Source: Ignavibacteriales bacterium UBA6490 (GTDB taxonomy: Bacteria > Bacteroidota > Ignavibacteria > Ignavibacteriales > Ignavibacteriaceae). From it: a stretch of 24,903 nt of DNA. The position numbers were made by a program, and so were the translations under genes. The first letter of the stretch is position 1. Each line of letters begins with the position of its first letter. Positions 1 through 7,762 of this stretch are shown here, piece by piece. The stretch is from assembly GCA_002435365.1 (NCBI GenBank), contig DJMM01000044.1:2960-27862 (forward strand). Reading direction: 5' to 3'. The notes beneath the pieces were generated by a model. That model ran no database searches. It worked only from the letters and a program-made list of their open reading frames with translations, and was not told the DNA's origin.

Positions 1-2107
1 ATTTTATCTTAATTCTGAAATTAAAATAACCATGGAATAATGAATCGATATACTGCACAGATGCTGTTCCTGTTGCACCAACTGTAGTCCCGGGTGGTAT
101 ATCGGGGTAACTGTTTTCCGGTACGGTTAAGTTATCGACCCATGGATCATCACAGATCAGTTCGGAGGTAATACTCGTGATAGTTGCTGTGTCGGAAAGA
201 TTTCTTATATAAGGCTTGATTTTATATGATCTTGGCGGCAAAGAGGTCTTTGTCAACTGAATGCTGTCGAGTACTACCGGTCCTGCGGTAGTAAATCTTG
301 CGGTATTATTAATACTGCGATAAGTCTGATCAGTATGATCGAATGATGTTGCAGAGATACTATAGAATTGTTCATCTGAGGTCGAATTGTAATTTACTCT
401 CCATATGTCACCTTTATCAGTCAACAGATCCAGTGAATCAATCAGGATACCAGTCGCTGTTTTTATGTAAACACGTCCCGATACCTGGTGCAGGGCAGGA
501 TTTTCAATAATCACAAAAATATGAACAGTATCTTCACCTGGTAAATAAAATGATTGATCAGTAGTTACATCGTGTGGATAAACCAGATTGTTTATCCAAT
601 ATAGTGCTTTTTCAACAACATCATCTTTAGCATTAGCAACACCATTAGGTGTAAGCCAAACCTCCTCATCAATTGGGAAATAGTCTCCGGATAAATACTG
701 GTAAGGTTTAGCAGGATGATAACTGTCTTCATACTGTGTGTTCAAAATCCATCCCAAATAATTATCATATCCACCAAGTACACCTAGTGCACCAGATGAT
801 GTCTTACCGAAAAACCTGGCATTGAGCAAATTCTTAAACCTATATGAGATGTAATCCCCCATACTAAGACATCTGGGTCCGACTAAAATTGCAATTGGAT
901 TTTCATAGAATGTTGTGGGATCTGGTACGGTTGTGGTCCACCAGGTTGGATTGTAATCACATAATAAATTTAACTCGGAAGAACTACAACGCTTCACGTG
1001 TTTCAGTTCAGCAATTGTATCATTTAATAATAAATTAAAACCACTGTTAAGATTGATTTCAGTATAACCGCCCTGGTTAAATCTTAAGTCAACAATTAAG
1101 CCATCTGTGTTCCATAAGCTTGTAATAGCTTGTTGAAATATTACATTGGCATTTGGCAGACCGGAAGGTGTTGTGTGTCTATATATATAAATGTATCCAA
1201 TATTCGAATTATCAATAATTCCATAGGAACCTTGTTCGTCATTTACAAAGTTAGGTTTGGGAACACCTGGGATATCCATTTGTTCGGCATTAATCAGATT
1301 TTCTTCAATTTGAATTAATGGCTCCAATGACAAATGTAATGTGTCTCCAGTGGAGTGCTTAATAATATCAATAGTGCTGAATAGATGCCAGTTGAATCCA
1401 GCACTAATTAGCAAATTATGCTTCCGCGCGATTTCATTCGTTGGTCCGGTACCTAAAATTGGAATGTGAAAATCCATCAGCTCGTCAACTATATCCATCC
1501 ATTTTACACCTTCATATCCGACAATTATATCACCTGGTTCTAATCCTATCGGATGATTTGCTATTGTTTTGATTACGAAGATTTCTCCATCGTTGCTTGC
1601 TGTTAATGCTGCACCAAAATGAGTGTTATCAAGAACTCCCCAGCATGGTGTAATAAACAATGGAACACCCGGATTTAGAGATGTGTTTCCAATTTCAATA
1701 TTCCACGCTACAGAATGCTCGTCTTTGAGTGACCAGGCTAAATGACTCATAATTTGGAAAAATCCGCCATGACTGGTGCTGTCAGTTATTTTTGTCCTCC
1801 AGTATGTTTTCAATGAATCCCAGTCTAGATTTAGACGGTAAAATAAAGCGAAATTCTGCTGAATGTTGTTTGTGTAAGTGTCAAATATTTGTTGTTTTTG
1901 AGAGGTACTTGTTCCCGATCCCCAGGTGGAGTCTATAATCCACTGCCACTCAAGTTTACGTTGATAGAATGATTGTGCAGGCCACTTTGCATTTCTGTCA
2001 TGCGTTAATTTCACCTTGAAAAACTCACTTTTTTCCAAATCTTTAAGTTGTGCCATACAAATGTGGACTATCAGGAGTGAAGACAGTGCTAGCAAATAGA
2101 GTTTCAT
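1..2107 (-). CDS. secreted S41-family (tail-specific/C-terminal processing) peptidase, C-terminus cut by window edge
   Basis: I translated this frame by hand. It is open from an ATG at 2107 to the left edge (702 codons, no stop), so the C-terminus is missing. Residues 1-20 form a signal peptide ending CMAQ. A PDZ-like stretch (about 165-190) contains LEPGDIIVGYEG. The S41 core follows: IVDLRFNQGG (the D-L-R-x-N-x-G-G motif), then the nucleophile motif GPRCLSMGDY with Ser415, then FFGKTSSGA with the general-base Lys435. The family cleaves proteins by a Ser-Lys dyad; the signal peptide puts this one in the periplasm or outside the cell. Ser and Lys are 20 residues apart, against 25 in CtpA/Prc proteins, so it is closer to the divergent secreted S41 groups. 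Beyond the catalytic domain are about 170 residues of beta-rich, CARDB-like sequence. A GGGAGG ribosome binding site lies 9 nt before the ATG. A T9SS sorting domain is likely but lies outside the window. Confidence 0.88.
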   Translation of the reverse strand, partial: MKLYLLALSSLLIVHICMAQLKDLEKSEFFKVKLTHDRNAKWPAQSFYQRKLEWQWIIDSTWGSGTSTSQKQQIFDTYTNNIQQNFALFYRLNLDWDSLKTYWRTKITDSTSHGGFFQIMSHLAWSLKDEHSVAWNIEIGNTSLNPGVPLFITPCWGVLDNTHFGAALTASNDGEIFVIKTIANHPIGLEPGDIIVGYEGVKWMDIVDELMDFHIPILGTGPTNEIARKHNLLISAGFNWHLFSTIDIIKHSTGDTLHLSLEPLIQIEENLINAEQMDIPGVPKPNFVNDEQGSYGIIDNSNIGYIYIYRHTTPSGLPNANVIFQQAITSLWNTDGLIVDLRFNQGGYTEINLNSGFNLLLNDTIAELKHVKRCSSSELNLLCDYNPTWWTTTVPDPTTFYENPIAILVGPRCLSMGDYISYRFKNLLNARFFGKTSSGALGVLGGYDNYLGWILNTQYEDSYHPAKPYQYLSGDYFPIDEEVWLTPNGVANAKDDVVEKALYWINNLVYPHDVTTDQSFYLPGEDTVHIFVIIENPALHQVSGRVYIKTATGILIDSLDLLTDKGDIWRVNYNSTSDEQFYSISATSFDHTDQTYRSINNTARFTTAGPVVLDSIQLTKTSLPPRSYKIKPYIRNLSDTATITSITSELICDDPWVDNLTVPENSYPDIPPGTTVGATGTASVQYIDSLFHGYFNFRIKIK

Positions 2108-2154
2108 CTAAAGCCTCCCATAAGAAGTTTAAAGATTTAATTCCAAAACATCTG

Positions 2155-2220
2155 CTTCGGTAGAGTAAAGGAGGATAATTTCAGAAAATAACAGTGTTCA
2201 GAATCTTTCTCTATCGGAGT
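2155..2220 (-). ncRNA. structured 5' leader element, copy A (upstream of the S41 peptidase)
   Basis: Read on the minus strand, the element opens with ACTCCGATAGAG and closes with CTCTACCGAAG. These pair over 9 of 11 positions, with mismatches at the same two places as copy B (9463-9539). One closing-stem pair is U-A here and G-C in copies B and C, which is compensatory. The interior differs most from the other copies: it lacks their GAGCC and GGAGA boxes and instead carries CCTCC, complementary to the GGGAGG of the downstream gene. The sequence after the stem (GCAGATGTTTTGGAATTAA) closely matches that after copy C. It begins about 14 nt after the predicted transcription start and ends 47 nt before the ATG. 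The function is inferred. Confidence 0.55.
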
Positions 2221-2240
2221 AGAGTGAAAAGCAATGATGG

Positions 2241-2294
2241 AATATAATTTCAGAAATATATCCTTGTCAATAACTATCTGTTGCTGATTGGCAA
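2241..2294 (-). promoter_or_regulatory. promoter and palindromic operator of the S41 peptidase gene
   Basis: On the minus strand a -35 box TTGACA (2265-2270) and a -10 box TATATT (2241-2246) are separated by 18 bp. Ten bases upstream of the -35 is the palindrome TTGCCAATCAGCAA (2281-2294). The palindrome, the 10-bp gap, the 18-bp spacer and the 20-bp distance to the leader element are all reproduced exactly upstream of the beta-helix gene (9560-9613). A 14-bp palindrome of the TTG-N8-CAA kind resembles sites of CRP/FNR-family regulators, but the regulator is not identified. Confidence 0.6.
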
Positions 2295-2325
2295 GTAAAG
2301 ATTTATAAATTGTTGTTTAATATAT
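2295..2325 (-). repeat. upstream box shared with the 14-repeat protein gene (14285-14317)
   Basis: In plus orientation this reads GTAAAG, an AT-rich middle containing TAAATT, then TTGTTTAATATAT. The stretch at 14285-14317 matches it nearly throughout after a 2-bp insertion. Both lie directly upstream of the promoter/operator region of a leader-bearing gene. It could be a UP-like element, a further binding site, or common ancestry of the whole promoter module. Confidence 0.4.
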
Positions 2326-2386
2326 GAGGATTTCCCGCAAACCCCGCACCACTTGTTTTGCTCCTATACCCCCATCATTTCATTGA

Positions 2387-2461
2387 AATAATTTATCAAT
2401 AACAGGTTCAACTACTGTAATACTTATTTAAATCGTCCGGTAATTTATGTATAACAGGTCC
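2387..2461. repeat. two direct copies of a 23-bp AT-rich sequence, 52 bp apart
   Basis: Positions 2387-2409 and 2439-2461 match at 18 of 23 bases, sharing TAATTTAT and ATAACAGGT. They lie in otherwise featureless AT-rich DNA between the S41 promoter region and the next gene. No coding potential was seen in 2330-2559. Significance is uncertain; it could be a decayed duplication. Confidence 0.3.
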
Positions 2462-2559
2462 TAAAACACTTAACATATTATTATGAAGGCATAATATTCC
2501 GGATCATCAATATTATGCAGTTCGTATGCAGTAGCATTGAAATCTTTTTTATTACCGCA

Positions 2560-3039
2560 CTAAATGTTCTGGTCTGGTGATTCAACCGGACCGGTGGACA
2601 GGAACAAATTCTTCACTTCATTGTTGAATTGAAGAATGAATATAGCGTATCCCCAATAGATTAATCCTATAAAATCGGTAATCCTGTCAATAAACATCAG
2701 GTTACCCCAATCAACCAGTTTGTCAATGTGAGTTACTAGTTCCCTGAAATTTGACGATACAAACAAGCTTGAAATAAAATCCGCCACTGCCAACCATCCA
2801 ATAATCAGAAGAACGACCCTGGCCCAGTTTCTCTTCTCCAACAGAAAGTGAAAAAACAATAATCCGCACAGGAAAAGAATAAGGTTGATTATAATGGTAA
2901 TGGTATAAAAAACTGCCGGCGAGAGATGCAGATAGCCAGCCGTATCGCCGGTGAGGCGGCTTCCCAGAGTAATATCGACTATTATCTTTATAAGGAAATA
3001 GATAATGAAGTATAACCGAAGATGGTAAAGCTTTTTCAT
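2560..3039 (-). CDS. hypothetical four-helix membrane protein
   Basis: This is a 159-residue protein I do not recognise as a named family. Four hydrophobic segments are visible: LYFIIYFLIKIIVDI near the N-terminus, AVFYTITIIINLILFLCGLLF, VVLLIIGWLAVADFISSLFV, and FIGLIYWGYAIFILQF near the end. The tail is short and polar (STGPVESPDQNI). The ATG at 3039 (protein starting MKKLYHLRLYF) is preferred: a GGAG lies about 11 nt upstream, and the lysine-rich start leads straight into the first helix. The frame stays open to an upstream ATG at 3090, but that adds a polar segment with no obvious role. It is flanked by non-coding DNA and appears to be a single-gene unit. It is probably an inner-membrane protein; no function can be assigned. 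Confidence 0.65.
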   Translation of the reverse strand: MKKLYHLRLYFIIYFLIKIIVDITLGSRLTGDTAGYLHLSPAVFYTITIIINLILFLCGLLFFHFLLEKRNWARVVLLIIGWLAVADFISSLFVSSNFRELVTHIDKLVDWGNLMFIDRITDFIGLIYWGYAIFILQFNNEVKNLFLSTGPVESPDQNI

Positions 3040-3606
3040 CTTGTTTTTCTCCGTGAAGTTGTTTGCTGTAAAATAAAATACTTTTGCCACCTATAGTATT
3101 ATAAAATCTTCGTTCACATCAAAATCATGGAACTGATTGCACCCCAATTGAGGTTCATATTGCCAGCTGACCCGGCTTTCCCAGTCATTTCTCCCGCCAT
3201 TGACAGCCAGTTTTGGCTGCCTGTGCGCGGGGTAAGTGCTGGATAAGCGCGGGATGTGCCGAGGGAGAATACCTATCAGAACTTTTTGAAAACATGACAG
3301 GATGGAAAAAAATTACAGTTTTCATTTTATTGAGGAAATTTCTCATCACTTCGTTCTTTGGAATCGAGGAAATGCATTCTTATTATTCAGAACCCGGCTC
3401 TGACGGGCCCAGAACCTTGGACAGCGAACCTGCCTTATCATCAGGCAGGTTTTCATTGACGGGGATTTTTTATGAACATATGAGTAAATCATTATCCTGT
3501 TTTTACATTTTTTTGACATCGGTTTTTGCAGCAGTCCATATCTTTACAGGCATAGCAGGAAGGTGAGCTGTAAAAATTGCTAACAGAATAAAAGGAGGAT
3601 AGTGTT
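3040..3606. other. intergenic region, no convincing gene; two small hairpins
   Basis: No credible coding region was found. The open frame at 3213-3566 has no plausible protein character. Two hairpins are visible: CAGCCA/TGGCTG at 3204-3219, and AACCTGCC/GGCAGGTT at 3427-3451 with a 9-nt loop followed by TTC. The second has terminator-like shape but only a weak T-run and no clear gene before it. GGCAGG/CCTGCC stems also occur at 5909-5933 and 19758-19771. A strong GGAGG at about 3593-3598 belongs to the next gene. Confidence 0.5.
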
Positions 3607-3999
3607 ATGAATAATGACTCTGGTACCAGTTTTATAAAAAAGAACGATCATCCCAAAGGCCTTTTTATAAGCACCACGATTTATGCGGTACTCTACTTTA
3701 TAATGTTGGTCAGTTTTTACGTTGACGGATTTGTAGATGGATTTAAGGGAGTTGATGCGGAAATAATTATTGTAAACGTGGCGTTCATTATTTTTATGAT
3801 AGGATATTATTTTTGCCGTAAAAATGAATTGATCGCTGCACTTATCTTTATTTTCTGGTGGGGGATTATGTGGGGAGTCGGTCTTTTCATAGCCGAACAC
3901 GATAGGGGAGTCGGAGTGGTTATTGGGCTGCCGGTCTTTATTTTCGGGTTATTGTTCCTGAGACACTGGTATAAAAAAAGATCAGGCTCAGGCAGTTAA
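3607..3999 (+). CDS. hypothetical small membrane protein with four helices
   Basis: This is a 130-residue protein with a strong ribosome binding site (AAAGGAGG, 8 nt before the ATG). Hydrophobic segments run through about residues 20-45, 53-68, 75-95 and 103-120, separated by short charged loops. Distinctive motifs are IFIFWWGIMWGVGLFI and VIGLPVFIFGLLFL; the C-terminus is basic (YKKRSGSGS), suggesting a cytoplasmic tail. The W/G-rich pattern resembles small uncharacterised membrane families of Bacteroidota, but I cannot name one. It is the only plus-strand gene among the minus-strand genes on either side, and no strong terminator follows. The frame and start are secure; the function is unknown. 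Confidence 0.7.
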   Translation: MNNDSGTSFIKKNDHPKGLFISTTIYAVLYFIMLVSFYVDGFVDGFKGVDAEIIIVNVAFIIFMIGYYFCRKNELIAALIFIFWWGIMWGVGLFIAEHDRGVGVVIGLPVFIFGLLFLRHWYKKRSGSGS

Positions 4000-4138
4000 A
4001 CGACTTTTTAAGTCTGTTATAAAATTACAGATTCAAAGAGATAAAAGGGCATATTATTTTTCTTAGTGAAAACAAGACTCAAAATAAGAGTTGAGATGCC
4101 ATTTTTTATGCTAAGATCTTTAACAATCTTAAAATTTA

Positions 4139-4174
4139 ATAAAAAATCCCTGCCAACGTCAGCTGATAGGGATT
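4139..4174 (-). terminator. intrinsic terminator of the seven-repeat propeller gene
   Basis: On the minus strand AATCCCT pairs with AGGGATT, with an inner CAGC/GTTG stem and a TGAC loop, followed by TTTTTATT. It starts 22 nt after the stop codon of the gene ending at 4197. Confidence 0.85.
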
Positions 4175-4196
4175 AGAATTACTCTAATTAATTTAC

Positions 4197-5462
4197 TTAC
4201 TTCATCAGAATCATCTTCTTAGTCTGAATAAAATCTCCAGACTTCAGCTGATAGAAATAAACTCCGCTGGGTAGTTCTGCAGCGTTCCAAGTTAACTCAT
4301 ATACGCCTGTTGTTTTTTCTTCGCTAACCAGTGTTTCAATTTCGTTGCCTAAAACATCAAACACTCTAATTTGAACCATTGATGTTTGGGGAACAGAGTA
4401 CCTTATTGTAGTGCCTGGATTAAAGGGATTAGGGTAGTTCTGATTTATTACATATTCATCATCTGTGATAGTACCGGGTACATCAACTTCTGTTATTCCG
4501 CTTTCATTCAAAACAGCCAGCCCAAACCCGTTACTACCAACCCATATATTTCCACTAAGCCCCAATTCAACTGATCTGAGATAATTAGATAATTGAGAAT
4601 TAGATGAATTATAAACCGTCCAATTACTCCCATCAAACTTGACCAATCCACCTGTATTTCCAAATGTAGACAACCATTTATTATTCTCATTATCGATAGC
4701 TATTCCAGTAACATGATCCACCGGAAGTCCCGAATTTGCAGAAGTGTATATATTCCAACTCAGTCCATCAAAACTCGCCAGCCCATAAATTGTTCCAAAC
4801 CATTTTGTACCATTATCTTCTATTGCAATGGCATTTATATGATCACCCGGCAGGTCTGAGTTTAAAGTGTTATATGTTGTCCAGCTCCCATCATACTTAG
4901 AAAGACCTCCCTCGGTACCTATCCACCACATATTTGTATCTTCAATAGCAATCGACCAAACCGGGTTTGATACTATTCCTGAATTCGATGTATTGTAAAC
5001 TGACCATTGATTATCATGGTATATTACCAGGCCTTCATATGTTCCAAAATATTGTGCATTGATCCCTGCCTTGATTTCAATAGAAAGAATTGATGAAATC
5101 GGCATTCCGGTGTTCGAGGCCGAATATACGGTCCATGCTGAATCTTCAAGTTTTGCCAAACCACCAAGAAATGTCCCTACCCATAATTCCTGGTCTCCAT
5201 TCAATTCAACTGCTGTGATCCAATTATCAAGTAATGCCGAATTTGAGGAGTTATAAACAGTCCAATTAACTCCATCGAACCGTGCCAGTCCCCCAGAGCC
5301 TGTACCTATCCATTTTGTTCCATTGCTTTCAACAGCAAGAGAGAGTACAATATTATCGGGCAGTCCTGAATTTGAACTATTAAATATTTGCAAACCGGTT
5401 GTTTGTGCAAATGAAAAACAGCTAAGGAACGTAAAAATATAAAACAGAAATATTCTTGTCAC
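4197..5462 (-). CDS. secreted seven-bladed propeller protein with T9SS sorting domain
   Basis: The protein has 421 residues. Residues 1-19 are a signal peptide ending SFAQ. Residues about 23-335 consist of seven repeats of about 43 residues with the pattern W-x-x-Y-N-x-x-N-S-x-(L/I), then I-A-I-(E/D), then W-x-G-T-x-x-G-L-x-x-(F/Y)-D. These are Reg_prop-type repeats (two-component-regulator propeller), here in a free secreted protein rather than on a sensor kinase; seven fits a closed seven-bladed propeller. Residues 342-421 are the 80-residue type-A sorting module (NYPNPFNPGTT ... LPSGVYFYQLKSGDF ... KKMILMK), which directs export by T9SS and attachment or release at the cell surface. The start is GTG, with GGAGG 4 nt upstream. 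A terminator follows, so it is probably monocistronic. Its sorting module is closest to that of the 856-residue protein ending at 11516. The ligand is unknown. Confidence 0.93.
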   Translation of the reverse strand: MTRIFLFYIFTFLSCFSFAQTTGLQIFNSSNSGLPDNIVLSLAVESNGTKWIGTGSGGLARFDGVNWTVYNSSNSALLDNWITAVELNGDQELWVGTFLGGLAKLEDSAWTVYSASNTGMPISSILSIEIKAGINAQYFGTYEGLVIYHDNQWSVYNTSNSGIVSNPVWSIAIEDTNMWWIGTEGGLSKYDGSWTTYNTLNSDLPGDHINAIAIEDNGTKWFGTIYGLASFDGLSWNIYTSANSGLPVDHVTGIAIDNENNKWLSTFGNTGGLVKFDGSNWTVYNSSNSQLSNYLRSVELGLSGNIWVGSNGFGLAVLNESGITEVDVPGTITDDEYVINQNYPNPFNPGTTIRYSVPQTSMVQIRVFDVLGNEIETLVSEEKTTGVYELTWNAAELPSGVYFYQLKSGDFIQTKKMILMK

Positions 5463-5535
5463 ACTTCCTCCTTTGAGGTTAAATAATATGCTATCTGAAA
5501 CTTATATGTATTCATACGGCTTTTTTAGTCTGATT

Positions 5536-5761
5536 TTACCAAAGCAGGGTCATTTTATTGACCTCAAGAAATTCTCCTATCTGGCCGCCATCGGGTATAT
5601 AGTTAGCTCCAATCAATGTTAGTCCGTCCTTACAGACATATCCCTCTACTAGTGTTTAAAGCTGATGTAAAGCCCATATCTTCAATATGAAACCAGGGAG
5701 ACAGTGCCAGTATTGATTCACATATCAGTACAGCAATGTCTACCAAAGAACATTTTTTCAT
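5536..5761 (-). pseudogene. probable remnant of a small exported protein, broken by a frameshift
   Basis: From an ATG at 5761 a 43-codon frame begins MKKCSLVDIAVLICESILAL, which resembles a signal peptide, and stops at 5630. Just before that stop a second frame takes over, reads VCKDGLTLIGANYIPDGGQI and continues to a TAA at 5536-5538. The second segment has ordinary protein character, so one inserted or deleted base near 5635-5645 could explain both halves. No named family is recognised, and chance open frames remain possible at this length. Apart from this, the 445 bp between the flanking genes shows only the terminator at 5907-5933. Confidence 0.3.
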
Positions 5762-5906
5762 ATCAGTTCCTGAGCTAATGAATGTTTAGATTAAATCATC
5801 GGCGGAAAGATCAGCCATACCCTCTTATATAATTTAAATTATACACGCAAAAGGAAAAGTGATCTGCACCATAGGTGGGTCAATTGCCAGGCTAATCTGT
5901 GCCTTC

Positions 5907-5933
5907 AAAAGCCTGCCCTCTAAGGGCAGGCTT
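5907..5933 (-). terminator. intrinsic terminator of the W/Y-rich repeat protein gene
   Basis: A perfect 10-bp stem AAGCCTGCCC/GGGCAGGCTT with a 5-nt loop. On the minus strand it is followed by TTTTGAAGG. It lies 38 bp after the stop codon of the gene ending at 5972. Confidence 0.8.
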
Positions 5934-5971
5934 ACGTTTATTGGGTTATTGAAAAGGAGAAATTCTTAATA

Positions 5972-7339
5972 TTATCTGAGCAGAAGCATTTTCCTGGTTT
6001 TACTTATGTTACCAGCGTTGAGCTGATAGAGATAAATACCGCTTGGAAGATTCGATGCGTTGAATGTTACGCTATGCTGACCTGCTTTCTGATCGGCATC
6101 TATGAGAATTGCTGCTTCTTCACCTATCACATTGAATATTTTTAACGTTACCCTGCTGTCAGCTGCAAGAGAGTAACTTATTATTGTTGAAGGGTTGAAT
6201 GGATTCGGGTAATTGCTGAATAACCTGAACTCCCCGGGAGCAGAAGCATCCTCCCCTACAGAGCTTATGGTATAGTTTGCCAGTCTTCTTGTTTTGTTCT
6301 GCCATGCACTTCCGTCATATTCCTGACCGGTTTTCTCTGTTTCCAATCCTGTCTCGTTATAGGTATAAGTGTCCCTGTACTTAAATTCAAAACCGCTGCC
6401 GTAATCTTCTTCTGTCGTAACTGCTGTAAGAAGTTCAAGGGAATTGTATTCATATGTTTTCTTCAGCATATGTTTCCATTCATTATTTTCCCAATAGTAC
6501 TCCTGCTCAAATGCAAGCTGTCCCGATGATATGCTGTATTCATAAATTGTTTTCCTGAATGGTGTCTCCACCTGTTCGGGATACAGGTAATCGGTTTTTA
6601 TGGATAGCTGGTCATAGCTATCGTAGTTCAGCATGGTGCGAATAAAACTCGTCCATGAATTATCAATCCATTTATATTCACGTGATTCTTTTAGTCTGCC
6701 CTCCTCACTATAGTCAAATTCACTCCGGTACACGAATACCCAGTCCTCGATAAAATCTGAAATAGTCTCTGAACTAACCAGTTGTAAATTACCGTATTCA
6801 TAACTGTACAACTGGAATGGAATAAACGTATTTTCTTCAACAGCCAATTCTATTAAAACAGTTTTAAGCTGACTTCCCTCATAAGTGTATGTTATTTTCG
6901 AAATTTCAATCCAACCGCCCTCTACCCAAACAAAGCTTAATGAGCCAAGAATAACAGGATCACCAGCAGACATTGGAGTGGTGCGGACAATGAATTTGTG
7001 AGAGTTATTCCAGGATCCGTTTTCAAAGACAAACTCTTCCGTTGTCCATATCCATACTTCTCCCGTGGTGTCGATGGTTGACTTTTCGGAAAAAGTGTTA
7101 TTCCAGCTTTCGTTTACCCACTCCTGGTAAATATATTCCTGGTAAAGATTAAGATTTTCGGCAACCCGGAAGTTCTTCTTATAAAACTCCTTCAGAAACT
7201 GCTGGTGTTCTGCCACCTTTTCATTTGCAGCAGCACTCACACCGGAAAAAGCTTTAAAGAATTTATCCTGTGCTTCCAGGTTATTCACGAGAAGCATGGG
7301 AAGCAGTAGAATCGCAATAGCGACTTTTTTATATGTCAT
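5972..7339 (-). CDS. secreted W/Y-rich repeat protein with T9SS sorting domain
   Basis: The protein has 455 residues. Residues 1-23 are a signal peptide ending NLEAQ. The middle (about 60-365) is built of imperfect units of the form W-x-N/D-x-x-W ... x-x-Y-x-Y, such as YKWIDNSWTSFIRTMLNYDS and YYWENNEWKHMLKKTYEYNS. This gives a beta-strand pattern reminiscent of YD/RHS-like or MORN-like hairpin repeats, but I cannot name the family. Residues 376-455 are the 80-residue T9SS type-A sorting module (NYPNPFNPSTII ... LPSGIYLYQL ... KMLLLR), the most diverged copy in the window. GGAGG lies 4 nt before the ATG. A perfect terminator follows at 5907-5933, so it is probably transcribed alone. It lacks the leader element of its neighbours. 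It probably acts at the cell surface; substrate unknown. Confidence 0.9.
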   Translation of the reverse strand: MTYKKVAIAILLLPMLLVNNLEAQDKFFKAFSGVSAAANEKVAEHQQFLKEFYKKNFRVAENLNLYQEYIYQEWVNESWNNTFSEKSTIDTTGEVWIWTTEEFVFENGSWNNSHKFIVRTTPMSAGDPVILGSLSFVWVEGGWIEISKITYTYEGSQLKTVLIELAVEENTFIPFQLYSYEYGNLQLVSSETISDFIEDWVFVYRSEFDYSEEGRLKESREYKWIDNSWTSFIRTMLNYDSYDQLSIKTDYLYPEQVETPFRKTIYEYSISSGQLAFEQEYYWENNEWKHMLKKTYEYNSLELLTAVTTEEDYGSGFEFKYRDTYTYNETGLETEKTGQEYDGSAWQNKTRRLANYTISSVGEDASAPGEFRLFSNYPNPFNPSTIISYSLAADSRVTLKIFNVIGEEAAILIDADQKAGQHSVTFNASNLPSGIYLYQLNAGNISKTRKMLLLR

Positions 7340-7702
7340 TTATCCTCCATTAAATGTTACTAAAAAGTGTTTCTGGATTATAGATATCAGAAAGCGGTGC
7401 GAAAATAATACCAGGAAGAATTCCGGTCGTTCGCTTTCGTATATTGGCAGCTGATTTAGTGAAGAGAATCGAATCTTAGCTGATGAACGGTTGAGAATCC
7501 GGAACTGGTTTTTGCTTTCAGACTGTCTGGTTTTGCTTTATGAATTACACTATTGGGGAAGACTTTTAGTTAAAACGGATGAGCTGTTGATCTTTCAGGT
7601 GGGAAAGCTGCAGGTTCTTATACACCTCAATGAATTATTAGCCTTTGTAAATCTCCATCTATTTTAAAATGCAAACAGAAAAAGAATGCGGAAGAGGCTG
7701 AA
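7340..7702. other. intergenic region without recognised features
   Basis: About 360 bp between the W/Y-rich protein gene and the terminator of the beta-helix gene. I see no credible coding frame, RNA gene or strong repeat. It must contain the promoter of the gene starting at 7339, but no confident -35/-10 pair was picked. It does not contain the leader element found upstream of three other cargo genes. Confidence 0.5.
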
Positions 7703-7740
7703 TATAATAAAGCCCCTGCCTAAGTAGTTAAGCCGGGGCT
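7703..7740 (-). terminator. intrinsic terminator of the beta-helix protein gene
   Basis: On the minus strand AGCCCC pairs with GGGGCT, continued by GCTTAA/TTAGGC around a CTAC loop, then TTATTATA. It lies 22 bp after the stop codon at 7763. Confidence 0.85.
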
Positions 7741-7762
7741 AAAAATCGATATTTAACAGATA

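Noticed and set aside
3213..3566. 117-residue open frame on the plus strand
   Set aside because: Its composition and segments are not protein-like, it lacks a credible ribosome binding site, and it spans hairpins; treated as intergenic.
7340..7760. A fourth leader element upstream of the W/Y-rich protein gene, or upstream of the propeller gene at 5462
   Set aside because: No CTCCG...AGAG / CTCT..CG stem or TTGC-N6-GCAA palindrome could be found in either upstream region.
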